Notes under the pieces: generated by a model
Database searches by the model: none
Told to the model about the DNA's origin: nothing
What the model saw: the letters and a program-made list of their open reading frames with translations, nothing else
In this document: piece after piece, positions 10,431 through 21,639 of the stretch
Position numbering within the stretch: position 1 is the first letter of the stretch
How the letters are laid out: the number at the start of each line of letters is the position of its first letter
Position numbers and translations under genes: made by a program
Source of the DNA: Chara braunii
Taxonomy: Eukaryota; Streptophyta; Charophyceae; Charales; Characeae
Reading direction: 5' to 3'
Length of the DNA stretch: 52,569 nucleotides
NCBI GenBank assembly: GCA_003427395.1
Contig: BFEA01000215.1
Span: 137,684-190,252 of the forward strand

Positions 10431-12824
10431 GAGCAGATGATTATCTGCTTTGGTCTGTGCTGTATGTGTGGATGCCTTGTCTCTGCTGCCCTACTGCCTG
10501 GTTGGCAGACTGCTCGCCTTCGATGGGCCCCTCGCCTTCTGCTCTCATCATTGTGCCCTGTTGTCCAGCCAAGTACCTGCCTGCCTGCTCTTTATGGTTT
10601 TTGCCTTGTTGCTTTGCTGCCTTCCTGGCTGTCCGCCACCTGCTTGGCAGATGGTGTGTGTGGCGTTATCAGAGCCGCACATCCCTGAATCTCCAATTCC
10701 CATCGTAATAGGCCTTTTCAAATATCTATGAATAGGATTAGCTGCCTCTTTCTCCCCTTGTTTTGCATACCGGGTGGTCTCATCGGCTGCTAGAATGTTG
10801 TTCTGGACATTGCTTTTGGGGATGAAGCCGAACTGATCTGGGGGGACGTAAAAAAACATGGTGCAATCAGTGCAGTGTAAGCGGGGAGGAGAGGAGGGGG
10901 GGGGGGAGGGGACCAGTATTTTAAAACGCGGCCATGGTTTTAGGATGTGGGGGCTCTTTTGCAGCTCCTCCCTTGCTGGGCGACTAGTGCCACAAGGATT
11001 AGGACTGTTCCCCTTCTCTGACCTGATATCCCCACTTCCTTGGATGTACAACTACGAACATGCTTGCCAGTGATAAGCAACTGGACTGTTGCCCCCCAGA
11101 ATAGATGGGGCATTGTCTTGTTCTTAAAAAAAAAAAAAAAAAAAAGAGGACTGTAATTTCCCTTAAACCACGACTCTGCGTTCTGGCCAACGCATAATCT
11201 ACAATTATCACGCATGGGAGAGGTTCGGTGGGGGTGGGGATGGTGGGCCCACGATACGAACACATCATTAGTGTGTTACGTCCGGCGTGACACACGGCCG
11301 TTCTCCACTACCCAACGCTCGACATGTTTTCGGATTCTGTGGGCCCTAAGTATTGGATTTGTATGAATGTACCTCGCCCAGAAATTGTCCAAATGCATGT
11401 AGAGAGTTGTGTAGTGGAGCGAGGCCTGGGTAGTTTCTTTTTTTATTTGTCCTGTGAAAACCGCCCTGCCAGCTCACAAGGGCGGTGAAGCCCGCAAAGT
11501 ACCCAGTACTCGCAACAAAAAATGAATCTGACATATATTCAGGCTTCGTTCAGATTTTCTTGTTCTCGTTCCAGTTTTCTTCTTTTGTTTTGGTTTCTAT
11601 GCCCTGCCAGCGAGGCAGGGCACTTTCCACGGAATGCTGACACTTTCTGATTCTGGCCGTGTTCACACCGATACTCACGACAATGTGTTTAGCCGCTCTC
11701 TTGTAGTTCTTGTAGTAACTGTAGTTTTTGTTTTTTGTGTTTTTTTGTTACGAAACTTGTTGGTGTTTTTATTGTTTTTTTCCTACGAAACTTTTTGGTG
11801 TTTTTGCTGTTTTTTTTTTTTTTGCTACGAAACTTGTTGGTGGACCTTACCGCATCATAATTATGATGCCCTCACACAGGGAATGCTCACACAACTACTT
11901 AGATACACGTGTATCTGGATTATATCACGTTGCGGGAATGGGTTTTTTTTTTTTTTTTTTTTGGGTGAATATCAGTATGCTACTTTTTGGTTTTTGAATG
12001 CTATGCCGAGTTCTTTTTTTTATCATTCCCCCCCCCTCCCCGAATTCTTTGGGGAGTGGCGTTTTCCCTCATTCCTGAAGCGGCAAAGGCACTGGAGGTT
12101 CAAAGCCGAGAAAAGACGGCGGGGGAAATCGCCACCGTGCAGAGCTGGAGGGATTTTGATGGAATTGCCCAAGAACTGGGCAGGGCAGATGCCATTTGTA
12201 AATTATGAAATCGATCTGATGGTTTTCTTTTTTTTTTTTTCAAGGTTTTTGTGAGGGGGTAAGCCACCCGGACATTATCTCATGCATCATATTGCGCGCC
12301 ACCTGATTCTGTCAGGATGTGGACGACTGATCTGCCTGCGAACAGTTACATTTATGTACACCGTTCAGTCACATGGGCCATGGTATCATGCAATCAAATC
12401 TTGGAAATCGTTACGTACTCCGCGTCAGAGTCACGGGCAGAGAGAGTGCTGGATTTCCCTCCCCCCACTTTCGCATGGGGGGTTGTTCAGTTTTCTTCAA
12501 CTATGAGGCTGATGTGTGTAGACTCTGTACTATGTGTGGATGCTTTGTGAAGCTGTGGCAGAAAGCAGCACTACCCTCTCGTGTGACGTAGGCGGACTGA
12601 CACTTGGTTTTTCAGGGCTGTAATAAAATCTTTGGTGTGCAATTTTGAATTCCGTTCTGTGCATACACTGCAGCGGGATTTCTTTCTCGATTCCTCCCCC
12701 TCCTCCACCGCCCCCCCAACCCAGCCCGGTTACCCTGGATTAGCTTTCACCCCAATAAGATATATTGCATGCAAGGGTGCCAATGCATTCATTTATGTGG
12801 AAGAGAAAATGAAAGTGCACTTCT

Positions 12825-12860
<36 letters not shown>

Positions 12861-13081
12861 GAAAGTGCAGACTGTTGGCAGTTATGAGAGGGGATTTCTG
12901 GAGTGCATAGTGTTGGTGGTCACAACGTATGTTCTTTTTTTCTTTAGTCTTTTTCCTTTTTTCTTTCTTTTACAGTTATGACAGATTCTAGCTAAGAGTA
13001 TGAGAGGATTTCATGGTCTTTCTTTTCCCTGTTAGGAGTGTGTTCTGAACAGCCTACGGCCCCCATCTACTACGTTCTTCC
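10431..13081. other. No gene recognised; simple repeats and unique DNA
   Basis: Contains a G-rich run (10889-10910), an A run (11126-11145), T-rich repeats with a recurring 'tacgaaact(tg)ttggtgttttt' phrase (about 11740-11840), poly-T (11942-11963) and a poly-A run (12827-12856). The phrase 'tgtatgtgtggatgc' occurs near both 10460 and 12530. The frames here lack domain features. Confidence 0.5.
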
Positions 13082-13190
13082 CCCAAATACAGCACACGGT
13101 CATTATAGCTGTATTTAGACTGAAAGATGCCCAAAATACAGCTACATTGACTGTTGCATTGTATTAGGGGAACAAGGTTGGGGTCTTCAG
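13082..13190. repeat. Dispersed repeat B, copy 1
   Basis: 'aatacagcacacggtcattat', 'gctgtatttagactgaaagat', 'aaatacagctaca' and 'gtattaggggaacaaggt' match the order of 25338-25440. Internal inverted pieces (atacagc/gctgtat) suggest a small foldback element. Confidence 0.6.
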
Positions 13191-13998
13191 GGCAGCTCCC
13201 TGTTGTGTATGCTCCAACTATTGGCGAGGACACTGGGGTAGCATTGCGTGCCAGGGGCCATGTCCCACTAGCAGTGTCGAGTTTCCTAGATGTGTGAATC
13301 TGGATGTGTTTGCGGAGATGTGCGGTTCGAGGAAACTCACAAAGGAATTTTGGCTTGATCTCCACAAACAGGCTTTCCAGATTCGACCCAGCTGGTGGGA
13401 CTTGGCCCCCAGGCCATAATGATTCCAATTTGCAGCATGACAGATATATAGGGAGGGGGGGAGTCTTTAGAGAGAACAGTCCACCGGGAAAAGCTTATTT
13501 AAGGCATTTTTCCAATCGTCCGCCGGAAACAACCAAACCCCACTGAATTCCCAACCCCAATTGAACCGCCGCTGATCACTGTCCCCGACATCAAACGATT
13601 CTCCACGAAACGCATTTTGGCCATGGTTAGCAGGCTTAGCCCAGCGTTGGGAAAGCTCAGGTGAGAAAACATATTGGGGCTGGGGCAGTTCCTTTCTTGG
13701 TGAATATATGGAGCTGGGATCCGCCACGCAGGCACATGCTGTTGGGGACAGTGGGGGATCGTGGCTGTCAGAATTCGCGGTCTCCTTGTGGTCCTTTAGA
13801 AGCTTAGATGAACTATACTTTTCCGACGCGTATCTCCATTGGCTTTGGGTGGGAAGACAGCTGGTGGAATTATACTCCTCGGGACCTCAGGTACTAAAAA
13901 AAAACAGCTGAAGTACTAGAATCTGATCAGACGGGTGGAAATCCACTACACAACAAATGACATGCATTTGGATGCCATGTATGTGGCCCAGTATGCGC

Positions 13999-14115
13999 CT
14001 TGCTCGACTACTCACCGAGTGCACAAAACACAAAATTACGGCAGTCTATTTTTCCGTCTTCTAGCGGAAGATTCTTTCTTACTTCGCACATTTAGGGCCT
14101 CCTTCCACTACTCGC
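13999..14115. mobile_element. MITE-like element, copy 3 (degenerate)
   Basis: 'gctcgactactcaccgagtgcacaaaac' at the left and 'cacattt..ggcctccttccactactcgcc' at the right resemble the family arms, with an internal 'tctagcggaagattctttctta' block. The same block occurs in the copy near 14750. The right end is rearranged. Confidence 0.45.
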
Positions 14116-14683
14116 CATCCGCCACATGTGGCGATCTCACCACCGTCCAGTATGTAGCCAACCGCCACGAAATGGTGTCTGTCAGAAAATGCAAAAAAAT
14201 GTGCACGGCGGCGCCTCTTCAAGGCCTCTCGTTTCTCCGGCCTGTTGCACACTTTTGTGGAGGGTGGTAGGAGTGACCTCTCCGCGAATTGGATGTTGTG
14301 GTGGCGGCCTCTGATACCATAGGTCCCGACGCACGGCCTGGGCTGTCTCGTAGTGTGGGCGAGATGTTGCCGTGCGGAATCATGCCGCCCAGTGTCGAGT
14401 GTCCGGTTTGTCCCGCGAGTGGTTGGACAGGACAATGGAATGTCCACGGGCGGGGCCATGGGCCAACCCGGCGGGGCCAACCAGTCTGTAGAGCCGCTAT
14501 GGCATTACAGCATCACATAGAATCACTGTTCCACTGCCCCGCCGTCTGCCATAAAAAGCAGAGGCGACCAGGATGGTTATCAGATTGCGGGTGGGAGTGG
14601 TGAGGAAATGGAACTATGCTCCGATTTCTGCCGCGAAACTGCTATTTCGCAAAACGCCAAGGTCCGCCAAAAATCGAGGCGGG

Positions 14684-14835
14684 TGGCGAGTAGTGGAACG
14701 TGGCCCTTCCAAAAGACAAATTGCGGCTGTCTATCTTTCCATGTTCTAGCAGAATATTTTTTCTTATTTTGCACATTTGGTGAGTAGTGCAGGGCACATA
14801 GTTGGCCTTTGCTCCACTACTCAGCAAATGTGCAA
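14684..14835. mobile_element. MITE-like element pair, copies 4 and 5, head to head
   Basis: 'ggcgagtagtggaa' at about 14685 is followed by 'tctagcagaatattttttctta' and CATTTGGTGAGTAGTGCAG (14774-14792). Nineteen bases later comes the inverted arm CTCCACTACTCAGCAAATG (14812-14830). The second arm is followed by 'tgcaaaatgtgaacgaatctgttctgctaggacgtggaaag', the inverted relative of the first copy's interior. Confidence 0.55.
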
Positions 14836-15113
14836 AATGTGAACGAATCTGTTCTGCTAGGACGTGGAAAGATCGGTATATGAACTGAACTACACCCATT
14901 GGCACTTCTTTCCTTTTTCTGTTTTTTTTTCTTTTTTTTCCTTTTCTTTTTTGAAAGTAATCAATGTATTGCAATATGAATGGAGAAGAGGTCGGGGATG
15001 TCGCAATTCGATCTGGATAAAATGCTGGGACCATTGATTACTTTCAGCGTCCTCTATAAAACCATCCAAACTATCAGACCTTCCAGAAATTAAACCTTGA
15101 AGCATGCAAAAAA

Positions 15114-15279
15114 GTACAGACTGCACGAAAGAGTTTCGGGAGCAAGAATGCATGCTAGTTATATACGATCAGGTGGAGTTTCACAAGATTTACCCTTGGG
15201 TTTAAGCGAAGATCTTTATCTATTTTCACAGCAATTTGCTTCTCGTATAGACGAAGTAGAAGAAATGTTAACAAACAAT
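15114..15279 (+). pseudogene. nad7: Mitochondrial nad7 fragment inserted in nuclear DNA (NUMT)
   Basis: The frame reads [17 protein letters not shown], then [18 protein letters not shown] and [18 protein letters not shown]. This is the central part of the 49 kDa subunit of mitochondrial complex I (Nad7), a mitochondrion-encoded protein in charophytes and land plants. Homology begins at about 15114 and ends abruptly after LTNN, where a native gene would continue with 'RIWKQRL'. Neither a start codon nor flanking nad7 sequence is present. It is therefore a truncated organellar fragment, intact in frame over its length. It lies just beyond the 3' end of the LINE. Confidence 0.85.
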
Positions 15280-15577
15280 CCGGGTCCCTCAAATGCTTTG
15301 AACCGCCTTGGTCTGTAACAGCCACTTCGCAGTTCTCAATTGCCCTTCTGGTGATGTCGTCGCAAAATGGGAATCTTTGGCCCACGTCTTTGTGAATCAG
15401 ACCAACCCTTTTCTCTGCCAATACACTCTTAACCCTAATCTAATACTCTGTTTAATTCTATTAAAAGTATCGGGCGAATTCCTCTCAGTAACCTGCACAG
15501 TTAATCCTCTGCAGAGCAGAGCAATCAATGCTGGCAGGCTTCTTTTCTCAGGTTCTGGTATTCACTCTGTATACGGG
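15280..15577. other. Short unassigned stretch between the nad7 fragment and the LINE end
   Basis: No domain recognised. It could be the LINE 3' UTR on the minus strand or flanking DNA. Confidence 0.4.
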
Positions 15578-15630
15578 ACGCTGGACCCGTTTTCCAGCAG
15601 GTGATGCTCCCTGCCAATAGGTGGAGCCCC
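15578..15630 (+). repeat. Dispersed 53 bp repeat (GGGACGCTGGACCC...GGTGGAGC), copy 1
   Basis: The sequence starts GGGACGCTGGACCC, contains 'tttccagcaggtg.tgctccc' and ends 'caataggtggagc'. The same block occurs at 26818 and 31017 (plus), at about 27740-27793 (minus) and partly at about 23607 (plus). Confidence 0.75.
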
Positions 15631-15654
15631 TCCCCGGGTGCTAGTGGTGTCTGC

Positions 15655-16200
15655 TTCATCGGCTGGCATGTTAGTGTTTCTCCTTTGAACACTGTTGCAT
15701 TTCGCATTACACACAGAGCTTTCATTACTATTGCTCTGCAAACTAAGTCATATACCATATTCCTGTGGACAACATGTCCCTTGTCGGGCTTAGACCATAT
15801 AATATAAACTTATCAGACCATACCTCCTCTTCTGACGGCAGGCCCTTCCAATTTTCTTTCCGCCGTTCTCAGACTGTGTCGGAGAATGGACAAAGTAGCC
15901 ACAGGTGGGCGCTGTTTTCCCAACCCCATGAGCATCTTACACAGGTACACGGCAAATTCATCCCTTTGGAAATGAACGTCGTTACCTGCAAGTATTGCAA
16001 ACACATCAAGGCTGCCTGTTTCTGTGACCGCACTTTTTTCAGCGCCTTCCAGAAATCGAACAGGTCTGCCTCCCTGATGGATGCTAAGCCGGGGTACGAC
16101 AGTCTGTTCATAGCTGTCACTATTGGCTTTTTTATAACTTTGGCTCGTTGTACCTTTACTCCTCCCACCCTGGTCTTGTACTGATAAAGAGGGGGGTCGC
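15655..16200 (-). pseudogene. LINE ORF2 C-terminus with zf-RVT-type zinc-binding motif
   Basis: The minus-strand frame at about 15870-15970 reads CVRCSWGWENSAHLWLLCPFS. This matches the reverse-transcriptase zinc-binding pattern C-x2-C...E..HL...C found near the end of ORF2 in plant LINEs. Further downstream, 'VMRNATVFKGE' (about 15680-15715) resembles the terminal 'W..RN..VF.G' motif. The frame shifts at least once between the two motifs and carries stops. Confidence 0.65.
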
Positions 16201-16699
16201 TCGGCCTTGTACCAGTGGTTCAATGCCCTCTAATGTAACCTTGTGAGGAAGTCAATAGGATGACGTGTTGTTGTGTTCTCCTTCCGGTCCCGAACTCCGA
16301 GTTCTTAAGCCCCCATTGTGGTCATCACCGTCTCCTTTCTACCGACTGTGAGGGCCTCTTTACTCCCCCTTCCTTTTGTCCAGGTTAGCACTGTGGTACC
16401 TCGCTGAGTTCCGAGTCTATGACTCGCCAAATTACTTGGCTGTCTTCCGCTGGCAACAGGCACAAGTCGCCAAAGGGTTAAATTCTCTTATCTTTCTTCG
16501 AGGCAGAGATCCAGTGGTGTGGGATTGCAGACCTCACCTTTGCATAGTTTTCCTCTACCCTCCTCAGCCGAGGAAGTTTCTTCTTTAATTTGTCCAGTGA
16601 TAGTCAATCCTCCTTTTCCCAATCTCATAAGTCCCTCCTTAATTGGATAACCCCCTTCTCGACCCAGGCTCTTCCAAAGGAGTCGTGGCTCCCATCTGC

Positions 16700-17300
16700 T
16701 AGGAGATTATCGCCCCCAGACTGAATTATGAATTTATTCTCAAGGATAACTCCGTAAGGGTTTCCATTTTTGTCACCGGTTGCCTTTGCCAATCTGGCTT
16801 GACCTTACACCATGCCTGCAGAATGTTTCTCCACAGACTGGAGTTTGGTCTTCGGTGGCAATAAGAGTCGATAAATATAGACATAACCAAACGTGCCCCC
16901 TTTCTTGGAGGTCCCACTCCATTTGCAAAAGATATTCATCCAGTAATACCCACTGCTTTCCTCTGGGGCCCAAGATAGTCGCAATAGGTCATTTTGCCAA
17001 TAGTGCCCTGTTCTGTTCAAGGGGATCCAGGATGCCCAGGCCTCCTTGGTCCCTTGGACAGGCTATCGTCTCCCATGCAACTTTCACATACGTCCTTAAT
17101 CCTCTTTAGCGTGGGGCTTCCATACGTATTTGGCCCCCACCCTTTTGATTGCCTTGTATGCTTCGTCCCCGAACCAATGTATGGTTAAGGGGAACCAAAG
17201 AGTTGAAAAAGCAGCCACCAAGAGCACCAAATAGGGAGAGTTGGAAGTTCCTAGCCGAGCCCGTTACTCTTGTAGAAACCTTTTCTTTCAATAGGGAGTC
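16700..17300 (-). pseudogene. LINE ORF2 thumb/linker region
   Basis: Minus-strand pieces such as 'LWRNILQAWCKVKPDW' (about 16800-16850) and 'HWFGTKHTRQSKGWGP' (about 17130-17180) resemble the segment of plant LINE ORF2 between the RT core and the zinc motif. Several frames must be joined, so the region is degraded. It has no other identifiable gene. Confidence 0.5.
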
Positions 17301-17429
17301 CTATGCTTTGGAATAATCGGTGAGGGATACCTAGACCCCCCAAAAACGGTCGGCGGAGTTCGCTGGGATGAATCGAAGTCCCCAATCCATGCATAGTGAG
17401 AAGAGACTAGGTAAAAAATAAACAAATTT

Positions 17430-18115
17430 ATCCAATTTGCAATTTGGAACGCAAACTAATACTACGTAATTCATGTTGTTTCAAGAACTCTGATAACAGA
17501 GCCTCTTGACAACTCATGAGTTTGTTGTAATTCCGAAACAACAGATTGGCTTCTTGCTTCAAAAGTAGCCTTGAAAGTTTCACCGAAAGTTTTTTGACGA
17601 CTCTTCCGAATGCAGACAACACTCGTCCACCCCCCACTAAGTTTACTGAGGGCTGCTGGTTCATTTACACACTGGCAGGCCATAGTGCGATTGTCAGCGA
17701 TTGCACCACTTTTCCACCGAATATTATGAGATAGTTGAGACCCATTATCAAATCATTGCATCTAATATTAACCAGTAACATTTCCAGTTGGACCACAAAT
17801 AGCAACGGGGCTAGGGGACAACCTTGTCTTAGAGATCTTGTCAAGGGGAAGGGGGCTGATATATGTCCATTTACCATCACGGTAGACGTAGAGTCGACAT
17901 ACATTGCTTTCGCCCATTTACGCTTGTCCAAATCTCATCGCTTGTCCAAATCTCATCCTTGATAGAGTAGTAGAGACAAAAGTCCACCCCAACAACAGGA
18001 TTGCAATATTCCTTTTTTCACGCCCAATGACCTCTAGCGCCTGGATGATAGCCATAATATTATCAAATATTGATCTGCCCCTTACAAACTTAAGGCCTCT
18101 TGCTCCCAACTGACT
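17430..18115 (-). pseudogene. LINE reverse transcriptase core
   Basis: Minus-strand motifs in order are GRSIFDNIMAIIQALEVI (finger region, 'FV+GRSI.DNI'), then 'VNGHISAPFPLTRSLRQGCP' with 'LAPLLFVVQLE' (RT block RQGCPLAPLLF), then 'IADNRTMACQ' at about 17680-17705 where the catalytic FADD box belongs. The catalytic box reads ADN instead of ADD, and frames change between blocks, so the enzyme is inactive. The 'RQGCP' block is typical of the L1 clade. Confidence 0.8.
17918..17962. repeat. Short tandem duplication in the RT region
   Basis: 'cttgtccaaatctcatc' is repeated back to back (about 17924 and 17941). It inserts a repeated RFGQAM in the minus-strand frame and marks a post-insertion duplication. 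Confidence 0.75.
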
Positions 18116-18669
18116 AGATCGGGAAGAAACCCAACCAATCTGACTGCTAAGGCATTAGCTAATATTTTTTGTAAGCTATATTTAACATTGAAATATGTCA
18201 ATAATTTTTAACCTCTTTTTTGCCTTGTTCAAAGGAGTCTCATTGACTTACAAAAAGTTCCACAGGTAAACCATTTAAGCCTGGACATTTTCCTTAAGCC
18301 ATTTGTTTAGCTGCCTGATAAAGCTTCAAAAAAGGAAAGGGAGCGTTAAAGCCTGTTTCCCCTGAGGTGGTATCATGCCTCTCAGATCATCCCAGACTCA
18401 CGAGACCAATGAAAGGTCAGTTTCCCAAGAATCATAAAATCTCCTTGTCGAGACAATATCATTATCATAACACTCCCTGATCACAGGTTTGGATTGACTG
18501 AGGATATAAGAGAGATGAATATTATTTTTGCCATTCTATCATAGTTTATCACACCCCTCATTTTAAGTCAATTTAGCCATCCCTCATTTTCAGTCAATTT
18601 AGCCATCCCTCATTTTAGGTCAATTTAGCCATCCTTCCTGCTTCCTTATCTCCAACTCTTCCAACGTTG
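18116..18669. other. Decayed LINE linker between endonuclease and RT
   Basis: Contains a three-copy tandem repeat 'tttagccatccctcatttt' (18549-18634). Coding similarity is too weak to assign. Confidence 0.5.
18549..18634. repeat. Tandem repeat, about 29 bp, three copies
   Basis: The unit 'ccctcattttaagtcaattt' plus 'agccatc' is repeated three times with single-base changes. Confidence 0.85.
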
Positions 18670-18919
18670 CTAGGCTGACGTTTCTGACCTGGAACCAATA
18701 ATAATATGTGAAGGGATCCTTACCCGTTTTCCGTTTCGCCGCCTCCAGTACTTTTTTTTAAGCGGGCTAACTTTTTTAGCATGTTTCTCAATCCATGACC
18801 TATATTTGTCACCTTCATGCGGGAGAAAGCGTTCAATGCAGCGGAAATAATCCCTAGGCGCACATCGGCCCACCCCCTTCCTTGAGGAAAGAGGTCTTTG
18901 ACGTCCATCCATGCTTCCA

Positions 18920-19745
18920 TTTAGGAGTTGATCCAGTCTGGGATCCCTTTATCTTTCAGTAAATTAGTATTGAGTCTATAAGGGGGCCAGACCTTATGGA
19001 AGTACACCTTGGTTACTATATCCATATACACAGGATAGTGATCCGAGAGGGAGGCTGCACACAAATCACACTCCATACATCTATCCCAAAGTGAGCCTTT
19101 GGCCAAAAAGAAATCAAGTCTCTTTCGAAGTTGAGGGGTAGTGGGGGATGGAGGAAGGTCGTACCAGGTGAAACCACTATCCTCTGGGTTCAAGACTCCA
19201 AAAACGTCTATAAGATTTTGGGAGTCGGCTAAGGCAGTTAGCATCAGCGAGTCTGCTGTTAATGGATATACCTTGAGAGAGTCTAACCTTGGGTTAACGA
19301 CCGTGTTTCAGTCCCCGGGCATCACCAAATTTTCTACATCTCGAATTTAGGCTGGTAGTTAGGTTAGGAACTTGGTCCTTTCGTTGAAATCGACCGGGGC
19401 ATACACTGTCATTATCGCCCAATCTTCGTCATCCACGTTCAATTTCACCTAGGCACATCTCCCCATATGATCTGAGAAAGTGTCAAATTTTTCCATTTGT
19501 AGGTCTTTATTTGTCAGGATTGTCACGCCCCCTTTTGTACCATCCGTGGGGGACCAAATTTGTGGGCCCCGCCAGCAGTTTGCAGCATCTTGTATTTTCT
19601 CCAGATTTGGTTTTGCCTCTTGGACGAATACTATTTATTCCTCCCGAGAATCTAGCCAAGCCAAAAGTTTAGCCCTTATGAGCTTGTTGAAGGCATCACC
19701 CAGACCACGTATGTTGCAGTCCACGATCCCAATCCGATTGGGCAA
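18920..19745 (-). pseudogene. LINE APE-type endonuclease domain
   Basis: On the minus strand the domain opens with 'NIRGLGDAFNKLIRAKLLAW' (about 19745-19690) and 'VFVQEAKPNLEKIQ', containing the E of the QE(A/T)K metal-binding motif. Next comes 'MPGD' and 'NTVVNPRLDSL' split by a TGA where GDWN is expected. It ends with 'LIDVFGVLNPEDSGFTWY', 'RLDFFLAKG' and 'LSDHYPVYMD', the SDH catalytic motif. This is the apurinic-type endonuclease that nicks target DNA for target-primed reverse transcription. The stop in GDxN and frame breaks upstream make it a pseudogene. Confidence 0.85.
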
Positions 19746-20356
19746 GACCGTTATCCTGGTTTGTGCCGTCGTCGGATTGGATACGGGGACTGGGAGGCTG
19801 CGAGGCACACACGATGTTCCTATCTGTTGGCCAAGCGTCAGCAGAAGATAGGAAAATCTACCTGAGCGAAAAAATTATTTCGAATCTGAGAGGGCCAGAC
19901 ATTCTGCAACGTGATGGGCTGTAAGGGAAGACACCACCCGGATATCAGACAGAGAATCAACATAAGAAGTAGTGAAGGACAATAGTGGGTGCGAGTGGGC
20001 ATTTAGCAGAGACCATAGCTCCTGGGTACCCTCTAGGGAGACTACGGTCATAAAGGCCACATGGAGAAGCACCTTTTCACTTTCTCAGAGCTCGACTAGG
20101 TGTCTCCCCATCTTCGGATCCTGCAAGATTTGGATTTTACCCAACTCATTTTACACTTTCGCGTGGGCAAATTCTTTTATCTGAGAATTCGATAACAATC
20201 CTTTTATTGGGATGGTAGGGAGCTATAATCTGACTAAGCTTCCCTCCGAACCGTGCGTGCAAGATTTCCAAGCACATTCACTCTGATTGTGACGACCGTC
20301 GTGCCTTGCTGTGCTAACGTGCCTCTCACGCTTTTTTAGTTATTTTTACTTTTTTT
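19746..20356 (-). other. LINE inter-ORF region
   Basis: Lies between the endonuclease start and the ORF1-side linker on the minus strand. It has weak open frames and nothing recognisable. Confidence 0.4.
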
Positions 20357-21480
20357 TTAAGAGTACTCATTGGTGTTGCAAAGCGAAGGCTCTGCTTGGA
20401 AGCTTAGATTGTCCCAAGACCGTTTGCCTTCCTTTTCGAAAGGTTCCGCATCCACAGTGGGAGAAGACCCCATACCCAGGAAGATCTTTCGAAACACAGT
20501 TGTGTTTTCATTCGTGCGGTTCTTCTTGCTCGGGATCCCTTCTTCCCTTGCCTCATGCTTTGACTTGGAAGCCTCTCTGCTAATTGGTCTCGAATCAGTT
20601 CTTGTAGGTCTTTTGTGCTTTAGGATGCAGAATTGAAACCTTCGCCTTGAATACCTTCTCACCCAGCACGACCCCATACTCATCAAAGTAACATCGTTCG
20701 GGACTCTCCGAGTTGTCGTGACCGAAAATACCTTTTCGATCTCTTGCTGCCGTCCCTGATCAGTTGTGGTGGTGATGTCATTCAGGGTGGTCAGATCCAT
20801 GTCCGTCATTTATGACACCACAGTGTTATCCTTCTGAGTCTTCTGCCACTGACCTGTTAGACCCATGTCAGCCATCTCTGTCCCTGCAAAGATGTCTCCA
20901 CACATCACCTCGAAAGAACGCTCCACCAGTGAGCCCTCCTTTGTCCCTAGTTGATGGTTCTCCTCCCCCTCCCCTTTCCATCCCTCCTCGTCCACCCCCT
21001 TTCCCTATTCTTTCCTCTTCGTTTCTTTAGCCTCTTTAGACACTCCATCAGGATCATTTCCCCCACCTTGCTGTTTATCCAACTTTCCATTTACTGCCTC
21101 CATCCTTCCTTCTTTTCTTTAGCCTTCCTTTTCTCCTTTTGGCGGTGGCTAGCTCTGTTTTTTTTCCCAAAGCTTCTGTTTCCTCTCCAGAGTCTTTTTG
21201 GGTTGGTCTTCGCCTATCTTCCCAATTTTCTTCTTTTGAGATGTAGATTTCTTTTCCGGGGGAGACCCTTTCTCCTCCTCCTCCTCCTCCTCCTCCTCCT
21301 CTTTCTCACTCTCTTCCCCCCTTTCCTTCTGCTCTACTTCCTTTCGAGCGTTTCCTTTGATCACTGCATCCCCGTAATTGGACTTTTTCGGGTTTTTACT
21401 GACGTTTGTCGGCACTCCGGATCCGATTCATCGTGGAAATAACGCTTTCATGCCCTGCACCGCGACGAGTCGGCACACGC
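20357..21480 (-). pseudogene. LINE ORF1 C-terminal charged region
   Basis: Minus-strand frames are highly charged. The segment around 21270-21340 encodes a run of about ten glutamates from a (TCC)n tract, flanked by Lys-rich stretches such as 'GSPPEKKSTSQKKK'. Further on are Asp/Thr-rich pieces (about 20700-20810). Low-complexity charged tails after a DUF4283-like domain are usual in plant LINE ORF1 proteins. Stops and at least one frame change interrupt it. No CCHC knuckle was found. Confidence 0.5.
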
Positions 21481-21484
21481 CACT

Positions 21485-21639
21485 TCAATTCAACACAACC
21501 CAGTTTTCTCAGGTCAACTACTTAGTATTTTTTACACGTTGTATGGGTGGAGGGAATCAGATCGAACCGGATCGACCACAGATCCGGGGAGATGGGATCA
21601 GAAAAGGCCTGGGAGGTTTTTACGACTTCCCCAAAAGCC
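21485..21639. repeat. 155 bp direct repeat flanking the U6-bearing insert, left copy
   Basis: Nearly identical to 22331-22488, with a handful of substitutions and small indels. On the minus strand this copy continues the ORF1 reading frame from its 'AFGEVVKTSQAFSDP' start into downstream ORF1 sequence, so it is the copy contiguous with the rest of the LINE. Confidence 0.92.

Larger units (their letters stand above)
13191..15113. other. No gene recognised; contains further MITE-like copies
   Basis: Arms of the CTCCACTACTCACC family appear at about 13999-14017 and 14101-14115, and again at about 14684-14700, 14774-14792 and 14812-14830. The sequence from 14895 to 14955 is T-rich. The open frames share no recognisable family. 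Confidence 0.5.

Noticed and set aside
11634-12254. 206-codon Phe-rich frame
   Set aside because: Driven by T-rich runs and repeated 'tacgaaacttgttggtg' phrases.
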